Assembly: GCA_947177495.1 (NCBI GenBank)
Contig: CAMWUS010000033.1
Location: forward strand, 1 to 10,829
Direction of reading: 5' to 3'
DNA length: 10,829 nucleotides
Source: an uncultured Clostridia bacterium
GTDB lineage: Bacteria; Bacillota; Clostridia; Christensenellales; Borkfalkiaceae
Below are positions 4,951 through 10,829 of the stretch, piece by piece. Below the pieces are notes generated by a model, which saw only the letters and a program-made list of their open reading frames with translations, made no database searches and was not told where the DNA came from. The position numbers were made by a program, and so were the translations under genes. Each line of letters opens with the position of its first letter. Position 1 is the stretch's first letter.

Positions 4951-6897
4951 TTATATTGACTTGAATACCGCCACGCCGTAAGGGGAAAGTTTATATTTGC
5001 CCGATACCGTCTTGCCCGAAATCAGCTCTAAATAGCTTCCGTCAAGCTCCACGTAGCCCTCTTTGTTTTCGAGCTCCACTGCAATGATACCGCTTTGATT
5101 TCCGCTCCTCTCAATGAGCGCGATATTCTCGCTTGCCTTGGCAATTGGCGCAAGCCTCGCAAGCTTTCTCAGCGCTTCGTGCGAAAGAACGCTTCCGAGG
5201 AGAACTATCTTGCCCTTGCCAACCTTGCGCTCCGTAACCGCCGCAAGCCCGTCGAACTCATCGCCTAAATAGCTTGCGAGCGCGGTCGTTCCCGCCTTGC
5301 ACTCGTACGCGTCGTAACAAGTGGACACGGGGCAATCGCCGCCGCCCTGCCACTTCGCTTTGAATACGCTATTCCCCACGGGTTTTTGGTACTTCGTGTA
5401 AACCCCTGCAAGCTCTTCCAAGCAGCCGTACGGCGCGTGGGTGAACTTGCTGATATCTTCTCCGTCGTAAATGTCGCTCATCGGCCCTACGATCCAAATG
5501 CCGCCCTTTTGCACCCATTCCACAATGCGCTCTTTCAGCCCGTGCTCATCAAGCGTTGTGAGGAAGGGCGACACGATTACTTCATATCCCTCTAAGACAT
5601 GGGGCGTGTCTATAACGTCTACGTTGTAATGGCGGAACGCCGCATGGAATTTTTCGAGCAATACTTGGCGATAGTCGAGCCCCTTGACGAGCGGCGCGAT
5701 ATTCAGCGAATTGACCGCCGTGTTCGAATAGTGCATGGCGATTTTACTTTTTATTTTGCTTTCCGTCAAGAAATCGGCGCACTTTACAAAATCCTCGCCC
5801 GCGCGCTTGACTTCCTCGGACACGCGGTAGCTTCTGCCCGCCGTGGAAAAGAGCGCGCCGTGCGCAAGCTCGTGCCCGTTGGGGTGAGCGCGGAACAGCC
5901 AATACAAATTCATCTCCGCGCCTTTGGCGATCGGGAGCCAAGTGTTGGCATAACAGCACCCCGCGGGGCGGTAACCGAATTCCGCGAATTCGCTCCCGTT
6001 CCACCCCACCTGCGTTTCCGTTACCCAAAACGGTTTATCTTTAATACAACGCAAAAAGTCGTACGCGAACACGTTGGTGTAAAGCCTGTCCGCAGGGTCG
6101 TAATGGTTGTATTGCACCACGTCGAGCTTTTCGTTTACCGCGTACATGCCCAAGCAGTTATTCGTCATCATATCGGTGCCGACGTTCTTGCAACCGTAGG
6201 CGTGAAGAATATCCGCCTGCTCGTCGGAAAACTCTTTAATGAGTCTGCACTGATAATCCCACCATGCCTTTCTCAGCGACGGGTGCCGCCACTGATGGGC
6301 ATAGGGCGGCTCGACCTCTTCGAACGTGTCGTATTCGAGCGACCAGCGCGTCATGCCCCACGCCTTGTTGAGATTGTCAGTCGTCCCGAATTTATCTTTC
6401 AAATAAGCGCGGAAACCCGCCTTGCAATTTTCGCAATAACAGCCGTCCTCGTAGGGAAAAAACTCGTTATCGATTTGCCAACCGATAATGCCCTTATGCC
6501 CCGCAAAAACCTTTGCCGCTTCCGTTACAATGCGTCTGTTTTTCTCGCGCGCGATTTTCGAGGACTTGCAGACGTGAACGCGCGACGAAACATCCGCCCG
6601 ATGCAGGTCGGGCATGACGCGCCGCATTTCGGGATACCTGTTGAGCATCCACCGCGGCGGCGTGCAAGTGGGCGTACACATAACCGTGTGAATGCCGTTT
6701 GCGTGTAGCTTGTCCACCACGCGGAGAAGCCATTCGAAGTTGTATTTCCCCTCTTGCGGTTCCATTTTGCCCCAAGCAAATTCCCCCACGCGCAAGGTGT
6801 TTATGCCGAGCTCCTTGCACCGCGCAATGTCCTTTTCGACCTCGCTTTCCTCCCACATTTCGGGATAGTACGCCGCGCCGATATAAATTTGTTTCAT
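4951..6897 (-). CDS. GH42 beta-galactosidase
   Basis: The start at 6897 gives 648 residues, typical of GH42, and has a strong AAGGGGGAG SD (6901-6909). A start 18 codons earlier overlaps the MgtC gene and this SD and is rejected. There is no signal peptide, so it acts inside the cell on imported galactosides. The TIM barrel starts with YIGAAYYPEMW (5-15) and GEFAWGKMEP (38-47). The acid/base is Glu145 in WQIDNEFFP and the nucleophile Glu294 in FWVTETQ. Cys110 and Cys153/155/158 (CYCENC) match the zinc-binding cysteines known in GH42. Residues about 385-575 form the middle trimerisation-type domain, including VSPFLTTLD and GKGKIVLLGS. The last 60 residues form the small beta domain. The substrate may be lactose, galacto-oligosaccharide or galactosyl-glycerol. 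It lies 38 bases after MgtC and probably shares its message. Confidence 0.95.
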   Translation of the reverse strand: MKQIYIGAAYYPEMWEESEVEKDIARCKELGINTLRVGEFAWGKMEPQEGKYNFEWLLRVVDKLHANGIHTVMCTPTCTPPRWMLNRYPEMRRVMPDLHRADVSSRVHVCKSSKIAREKNRRIVTEAAKVFAGHKGIIGWQIDNEFFPYEDGCYCENCKAGFRAYLKDKFGTTDNLNKAWGMTRWSLEYDTFEEVEPPYAHQWRHPSLRKAWWDYQCRLIKEFSDEQADILHAYGCKNVGTDMMTNNCLGMYAVNEKLDVVQYNHYDPADRLYTNVFAYDFLRCIKDKPFWVTETQVGWNGSEFAEFGYRPAGCCYANTWLPIAKGAEMNLYWLFRAHPNGHELAHGALFSTAGRSYRVSEEVKRAGEDFVKCADFLTESKIKSKIAMHYSNTAVNSLNIAPLVKGLDYRQVLLEKFHAAFRHYNVDVIDTPHVLEGYEVIVSPFLTTLDEHGLKERIVEWVQKGGIWIVGPMSDIYDGEDISKFTHAPYGCLEELAGVYTKYQKPVGNSVFKAKWQGGGDCPVSTCYDAYECKAGTTALASYLGDEFDGLAAVTERKVGKGKIVLLGSVLSHEALRKLARLAPIAKASENIALIERSGNQSGIIAVELENKEGYVELDGSYLELISGKTVSGKYKLSPYGVAVFKSI

Positions 6898-6935
6898 AAG
6901 CTCCCCCTTGGTACCGTGATTTCCAATCGCGAAAT

Positions 6936-7598
6936 TTAATCGTCGTCGCAACGCTCGATCGTGCAGATGAAAGGATATTCGATCATGATTTGATCCAACC
7001 GCGTGGACGCGACGAACTCGGTCGTATTCAACAGCGCGCTGTACATAACGGTGTTGTCGTTCCGCTCCAAAATGAGTTGGTTGAATTGATCCACGTTGAA
7101 AATTTCTTTAATGATCTTGCTTGCGCCCTCTTCCCTGCGGAAGCGAATGCGAACGGAATATCTTTTCTCTTTTTGGAAAATACGGACTTTTATATGGAAC
7201 AGACACTGTATGCCGATAATGAGTATCGTTGCGCCGATCGCTACGATGTACAGCCCGCCGCCGCACGCCATACCCACGCCCGCCGTTGCCCAAATGCCCG
7301 CCGCCGTGGTGAGTCCGAACATCTTCTGCTTGCGGTAAATAATCAGCCCTGCGCCCAAAAAGCCGACGCCCGAGACGATTTGCGCGGCGATACGCGCAGC
7401 GTCCGAAGTGAAGCCCTCAAAAGCGTATTTGCTCACGACGACCATGAGCGCCGCGCCCGCACACAAAATGGCGTGCGTACGGATCCCCGCGTCCTTGTTG
7501 CGCATTTTTCGTTCGAAGCCGATAAAGAATCCCAAAAATGCCGCTAAACATAAATGCAGCAGCATAACCAACTCTTGTAAAAACCGATCGAGCGTCAT
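6936..7598 (-). CDS. MgtC/SapB family membrane protein
   Basis: The 220-residue protein starts at ATG 7596-7598, with GGAG (7606-7609) seven bases upstream inside the end of the DUF1667 gene; nine codons of a longer frame are rejected. The N-terminal half is an integral membrane MgtC domain with about four or five helices: LVMLLHLCLAAFLGFFIGF (10-28), a second at 43-58, IVSGVGFLGAGLII (74-87), and GLTTAAGIWATAGVGMACGG to 133. Family motifs are visible: GFERKMRNKDAGIRTH (27-42), GVGFLGAGLI and TTAAGIWATAG. The cytoplasmic C-terminal part (about 145-215) has the alternating strand-helix pattern of the ACT-like domain of longer family members. MgtC proteins are linked to growth at low magnesium and to membrane energetics; transport itself is disputed. 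Its place in a G3P operon gives no clear explanation. Confidence 0.92.
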   Translation of the reverse strand: MTLDRFLQELVMLLHLCLAAFLGFFIGFERKMRNKDAGIRTHAILCAGAALMVVVSKYAFEGFTSDAARIAAQIVSGVGFLGAGLIIYRKQKMFGLTTAAGIWATAGVGMACGGGLYIVAIGATILIIGIQCLFHIKVRIFQKEKRYSVRIRFRREEGASKIIKEIFNVDQFNQLILERNDNTVMYSALLNTTEFVASTRLDQIMIEYPFICTIERCDDD

Positions 7599-7602
7599 AA
7601 GT

Positions 7603-7950
7603 TTACTCCATATTGTCGGCGGCAACTAAGTCGGCGCCGTCCGAAATATTTTTCACAAGTACATCCCCGATGTGTACGGGCGCGGTAGGGTGCAACCCGT
7701 TTACCGTTTGCATGAGAGCAAGTAGCTCCGCCTTTTTTACGGGCAGATTCGTCTTTACGGGAAGCATTCTCCCGTCCGTCATGCGCACGGTGGTAGTGAG
7801 CACGCGCTTGGGGCAGACGACTTCGTTTTCCGCATACGCCTTGCCGCGCGGGCAGCTGTTGCCCGTAACGGATACCGCCGCGCCGTTTTCCGTAACCACT
7901 TCTATTTCGCACCCCATGGGGCACTCTACGCAGGTAAGCGTGTGTTTCAT
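7603..7950 (-). CDS. DUF1667 cysteine-rich protein, third subunit of G3P dehydrogenase operon
   Basis: This 115-residue protein has the DUF1667 layout. CVECPMGC (7-14), GNSCPRGKAYAENEV (30-44) and CPKRVLTTTVR (46-56) supply five cysteines at positions 7, 10, 14, 33 and 46, suited to a metal or iron-sulfur centre. The second half (VKTNLPVKKAELLALMQ) is a conserved small domain. DUF1667 genes regularly follow GlpA-like and GlpB-like flavoproteins in Firmicutes and Thermotogae, where classical GlpC is absent. That supports a role as an electron-transfer or assembly partner, but no activity is proven. Start ATG 7948-7950 overlaps the preceding stop as ATGA and has a perfect GGAGGT SD (7957-7962). 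Confidence 0.93.
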   Translation of the reverse strand: MKHTLTCVECPMGCEIEVVTENGAAVSVTGNSCPRGKAYAENEVVCPKRVLTTTVRMTDGRMLPVKTNLPVKKAELLALMQTVNGLHPTAPVHIGDVLVKNISDGADLVAADNME

Positions 7951-9197
7951 TCTACCACCTCCAACGTTACGTTGCCGCTAAGCTCCTTGATTTGCGATTC
8001 TTTGAGAAGAAGCGTTTCCATTTCGCCGGGAACGGCAACCCGCTTTTTGCGCTCCAATACGACGTGCTCGCCGCAGCGCAATACGAACTTGATTTCCTTT
8101 AACGGTCTTGCCACGCGGAAATACAGCTTGGTATCGCCGCTCGCGTTTTTGTCGAGCTTTTGCGGAAGCACGTAGGAAATATCCCGCCCGTTCTCCACGC
8201 TCACACTCTCGCGCGGGTGTGCGCCTTTTAGCACGAATTGCGCTGCGCCCCTGCCTGCGATTTCCGCTTCCTCCGATACGAAGTCTACAAGGTCGTGAAC
8301 CTGCAACACGTTGCCGCAGGCGAAGATGCCCTGTGCTTCCGTTTCGCGGTTTTGATAGACGACTGCGCCGCGCGTTCTCGGCGAGAGCGGAATGTTCGCC
8401 GACTTGGTGAGTTCGTTCTCGGGAATAAGTCCCACGGAGAACAGCACCGTGTCGCAATTAAAATGCTTTTCCGTGCCCTTGATGGGCTGTTTGTTCTCGT
8501 CTACCTGCGAGACGACCACGCCCGTCACCCGTTCCTTGCCCTCGATTTTGGTGATCGTATGGCTGAGGTACAGCGGGATATTAAAGTCGTTTAAGCATTG
8601 CACGATGTTGCGTTTGAGCCCGCCCGAATAGGGCATGAGCTCGCACACCGCGTGCACCTTTGCACCCTCCAACGTCATACGGCGCGCCATGATAAGCCCG
8701 ATGTCGCCCGAGCCGAGAATGACGACTTCTTTCCCCGGAAGATACCCTTTGATATTGACGTACTTTTGCGCCGTGCCCGCAGAGTAAATGCCCGCAGGTC
8801 TGCTGCCCGCAATATTGAGTGCGCCGCGGCTGCGCTCGCGGCAACCCATGGCGAGAATCACCGCACCCGCGCGCACGGTAAACACGCCATGCTCGGGGCT
8901 GACCGCCGTAACTTCCCGCTGTTGATTTAACGAAAGCACCGTAGTTTCCAAAAGCACCTCGATGCCCCGCGCCTTCACTTCGCGCTCGAAGCGCGCCGCG
9001 TACTCGGGTCCCGTCATGCTCTCTTTAAATCTCGTCAAGCCGAACCCGTTGTGAATGCACTGATTTAAAATACCGCCCGTGCGCGCTTCACGCTCCAAAA
9101 TGAGAACGTCTTTCACGCCGCTGTCGTATGCGGCAACCGCCGCGGCAAGCCCTGCGGGTCCGCCGCCGATAATTACGATATCATAACCCGCTTTCAT
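7947..9197 (-). CDS. FAD/NAD-dependent oxidoreductase, GlpB-like subunit
   Basis: The start at 9197 gives 416 residues, has AAGGGGA (9204-9210) six bases upstream, and overlaps the previous stop as ATGA. A longer frame to 9317 would run 40 codons into the dehydrogenase gene and is rejected. FAD binds at GGGPAG (11-16) with Glu35/Glu37 at the end of the second strand. LNQCIHNGFG (44-53) is a hallmark of this group. The NAD domain has GSGDIG (162-167). FACGNVLQVHDLVD (292-305) is the second FAD motif. The thioredoxin-reductase CxxC pair is absent, so this is not a disulfide reductase. Residues about 335-416 form an extra beta-rich C-terminal domain. The likely role is to pass electrons from the G3P-oxidising subunit to NAD or the membrane pool. 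The direct acceptor is not shown by the sequence. Confidence 0.92.
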   Translation of the reverse strand: MKAGYDIVIIGGGPAGLAAAVAAYDSGVKDVLILEREARTGGILNQCIHNGFGLTRFKESMTGPEYAARFEREVKARGIEVLLETTVLSLNQQREVTAVSPEHGVFTVRAGAVILAMGCRERSRGALNIAGSRPAGIYSAGTAQKYVNIKGYLPGKEVVILGSGDIGLIMARRMTLEGAKVHAVCELMPYSGGLKRNIVQCLNDFNIPLYLSHTITKIEGKERVTGVVVSQVDENKQPIKGTEKHFNCDTVLFSVGLIPENELTKSANIPLSPRTRGAVVYQNRETEAQGIFACGNVLQVHDLVDFVSEEAEIAGRGAAQFVLKGAHPRESVSVENGRDISYVLPQKLDKNASGDTKLYFRVARPLKEIKFVLRCGEHVVLERKKRVAVPGEMETLLLKESQIKELSGNVTLEVVE

Positions 9198-10630
9198 TTG
9201 ATTTCCCCTTTTACAAGTTCCGAACCCTTGCCGCTCTTTTTGACTTCCTCGAAGGGAATGCCGAGCTCGCGCGCCAAGATTTCCGCCACGTGCGGCTGAC
9301 AAAATCCGCCCTGACACCTACCCATGCCCGCGCGTGTACGCCGCTTCACCGCGTCTACGCTCCTTGCGGGCGGGTTCTCGTGAATGGCGCGCACGATCTC
9401 CCCTTCGCTGATCTGTTCGCACCTGCACACGATTTTTCCGTATGCGGGATCTTTGGCAATGACTGCGTTTTTCTCTTCTACGGTAAGACTTTGGAAATGC
9501 AATTCCGCCTCGCGCCTGCCGTGGAAGTTTTCGTTTTTCTTTAACGAAAGCTTTTTGCCGACCAACTCGCCTACCACGTATTCCGCAATGGCAGGCGCCG
9601 CCGTAAGTCCCGGCGATTCGATGCCCGCGCAGTTGATAAGTCCTGCGACCGTCGCGCTCTCTTCTATGATAAAATCGTGCCTGTCGTTGTACGCGCGCAC
9701 GCCCGCAAACGAGGTGATTGCGTTATACACGGGCACCGCGGGGCACATCTTTTTCGCCTTTTCCAACACGCTTGCAAGCCCCGCCGCGCTCGTGGAAGTA
9801 TCGTTCTCGGGAATCTCTTCCGCGGTAGGACCCAACAGCAAATTGCCGTCCACCGTGGGTGAAACGAGAATGCCTTTTCCGAGCTTGGTGGGCGCAAAGA
9901 ACAAGGTATGCGAAACGAAGTTTCCGCTCTCCCTGTCGAGCAAGATATACTCGCCGCGCCGCCCGCCGACGCGGATAGAACTGTCCCCCGCTATCGCCCC
10001 GATTTTGCCGCTTGCATAGCCCGCGCAGTTGACTATCAGCTTGCAGGAAATTTCTCTGCCGTCCACCGCGCTCACGGTAAAGCCTTTTTTCGTCTTTTCG
10101 ATTTGCGAAACCTCGAACTCGGTAAAAAGCTCCGCACCGTTGTCCATAGCGTTGCCGATTGCGGCAATCGTGAGCCCGTAGGGGCAAACGATGCCGCCCG
10201 TGGGGGCGTACAGCGCGCCCAATGCTTCTTGCGAAATATTCGGTTCCTTTTCCCGCAGCTCTTCGGCGTTAAGTATTTCCAAACGGGGAACGCCGTTCTT
10301 TTCGCCCCGCGCTTTCAAGGCGGTGATTGCTTGCATTTCCTCTTCGGAAAACGCCACGACGAGCGAGCCGTTGTTTTTGTATTTCACGCCGAGCTCTTCC
10401 GCATATCCTTTCATCATGCGGTTGCCTGCCACGTTGAATTTGGCTTTCAGCGAACCCTCCGCCGCATCGAACCCCGCGTGTACAATGCCGCTGTTCGCGC
10501 GGCTCTGCCCCATGGCAACATCTGCCTCTTTCTCCAAAAGGCATACCGAAAGTTTGTATTTGGTCAGCTCGCGTAAAATGCTGCCGCCGATAATGCCGCC
10601 GCCGATGACCGCAACGTCGTATTCTCTCAT
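9194..10630 (-). CDS. GlpA-like FAD-dependent glycerol-3-phosphate dehydrogenase with BFD-type [2Fe-2S] domain
   Basis: The ATG at 10630 gives 478 residues and has AAGGGGG (10638-10644) seven bases upstream. An ATG six codons earlier lies on the far side of this SD and is rejected. The N-terminus is a DAO-type flavoprotein: VAVIGGGIIGGSILREL (7-23), LEKE (32-35), then QSRANSGIVHAGFD (42-55), the usual GlpA/LhgO signature. FAGVRAYNDR (308-317) and NCAGIESPGLTAAPA (333-347) close the FAD site. A BFD-like [2Fe-2S] module follows, with Cys402 and Cys404 (VCRCEQ) and Cys439 and Cys444 (GRCQGGFC). Expected reaction: G3P to dihydroxyacetone phosphate. L-2-hydroxyglutarate oxidases share the first domain, but the GDPD, GlpB-like and DUF1667 neighbours favour G3P. 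The stop overlaps the next start (ATGA). Confidence 0.92.
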   Translation of the reverse strand: MREYDVAVIGGGIIGGSILRELTKYKLSVCLLEKEADVAMGQSRANSGIVHAGFDAAEGSLKAKFNVAGNRMMKGYAEELGVKYKNNGSLVVAFSEEEMQAITALKARGEKNGVPRLEILNAEELREKEPNISQEALGALYAPTGGIVCPYGLTIAAIGNAMDNGAELFTEFEVSQIEKTKKGFTVSAVDGREISCKLIVNCAGYASGKIGAIAGDSSIRVGGRRGEYILLDRESGNFVSHTLFFAPTKLGKGILVSPTVDGNLLLGPTAEEIPENDTSTSAAGLASVLEKAKKMCPAVPVYNAITSFAGVRAYNDRHDFIIEESATVAGLINCAGIESPGLTAAPAIAEYVVGELVGKKLSLKKNENFHGRREAELHFQSLTVEEKNAVIAKDPAYGKIVCRCEQISEGEIVRAIHENPPARSVDAVKRRTRAGMGRCQGGFCQPHVAEILARELGIPFEEVKKSGKGSELVKGEIK

Positions 10631-10651
10631 GCCGTTTCCCCCTTGCATTTT

Positions 10652-10829
10652 TTATTCCAAAATATCGGTGGTAATGTAGTCCACGCCCCAACCGATAAGC
10701 TTCTTTGCATCCTCGGGCTCGTTGCACGTCCAACAGTTTACGGGAATGCCCTTTGCGTGAAGCGCCTTTACGCGCTCCTCGGTAAGCGACCAATAGCCGA
10801 TGTCGAGCCCAAAGCCGTACTCCGCCAAA
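10652..10829 (-). CDS. Glycerophosphodiester phosphodiesterase (GDPD), C-terminal fragment
   Basis: Only the last 58 codons are inside the window; the 5' part lies beyond the right edge. The visible end has the GDPD C-terminal pattern: a helix TEERVKALHAKGIPVNCW, then NEPEDAKKLIGWGVDYITTD (in the family, V-x-x-WTVN-x-x-x-D followed by L-x-x-x-GVD-x-I-x-TD). The catalytic His, Glu and Asp residues of the N-terminal half cannot be seen. GDPD cleaves glycerophosphodiesters, the deacylated heads of phospholipids, to G3P plus an alcohol. It ends 21 bases before the GlpA-like gene, which would use that G3P. The fragment is short, but the fit and context are good. Confidence 0.88.
   Translation of the reverse strand, partial: LAEYGFGLDIGYWSLTEERVKALHAKGIPVNCWTCNEPEDAKKLIGWGVDYITTDILE

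Noticed and set aside
5599..6708. Long open frame (369 codons) on the plus strand opposite the beta-galactosidase
   Set aside because: It lies fully inside GH42 coding sequence, has Arg/Val-rich composition typical of a reverse-strand shadow, no family motifs and no SD.
9198..9317. N-terminal extension of the GlpB-like oxidoreductase
   Set aside because: It would overlap the dehydrogenase by 120 bases with Arg/Gly-rich sequence, whereas the ATGA start at 9197 has a good SD and directly precedes the FAD motif.
9908..10576. Plus-strand open frame of 222 codons opposite the GlpA-like gene
   Set aside because: It is antisense to clear FAD-binding and substrate motifs; composition looks like a GC-rich shadow and no domain is recognisable.

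Overview
The window looks like a chromosomal piece from an uncultured, probably gut-dwelling clostridial Firmicute. This is an inference from gene content: a LysR-controlled hydrolase/acetyltransferase/cyclophilin-like operon, a DUF1667-type glycerol-3-phosphate (G3P) dehydrogenase operon, a GH42 beta-galactosidase and Lys/Asn-rich lipoproteins. Most genes have strong AAGGAG or GGGG Shine-Dalgarno (SD) sites and moderate-to-high GC. There are no RNA genes, insertion sequences, CRISPR arrays or phage genes, and no gene-free stretch longer than 300 bases.

Left block (1-2986). A three-gene minus-strand operon runs leftward from position 2012: a maltose/galactoside-type O-acetyltransferase, an alpha/beta hydrolase with a cysteine nucleophile, and a lipoprotein with a cyclophilin-like domain that runs off the left edge. 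A LysR-type regulator is transcribed divergently. The 98-bp gap holds two near-consensus sigma70 promoters, one per direction. In both, the -10 box ends exactly six bases before the ATG, so both messages are predicted to be leaderless.

Middle block (2987-4950). A small plus-strand lipoprotein, resembling a free-standing subtilisin-type propeptide, has its own promoter with a dyad over the -10 box. It converges on a minus-strand gene that fuses a GNAT acetyltransferase to a nucleoside phosphorylase. A 16-bp hairpin between them should terminate both directions. The GNAT half is clearly more AT-rich than its surroundings.

Right block (4951-10829). Six genes in tight order on the minus strand are the tail of a glycerophosphodiester phosphodiesterase (GDPD), a GlpA-like FAD/[2Fe-2S] dehydrogenase, a GlpB-like FAD/NAD oxidoreductase, a DUF1667 cysteine-rich protein, an MgtC/SapB membrane protein and a GH42 beta-galactosidase. 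The first four form a coherent route: glycerophosphodiesters are cut to G3P, which a three-subunit complex oxidises to dihydroxyacetone phosphate. MgtC overlaps this operon's translation signals, and the beta-galactosidase follows 38 bases later, which raises the possibility of galactosyl-glycerol use.
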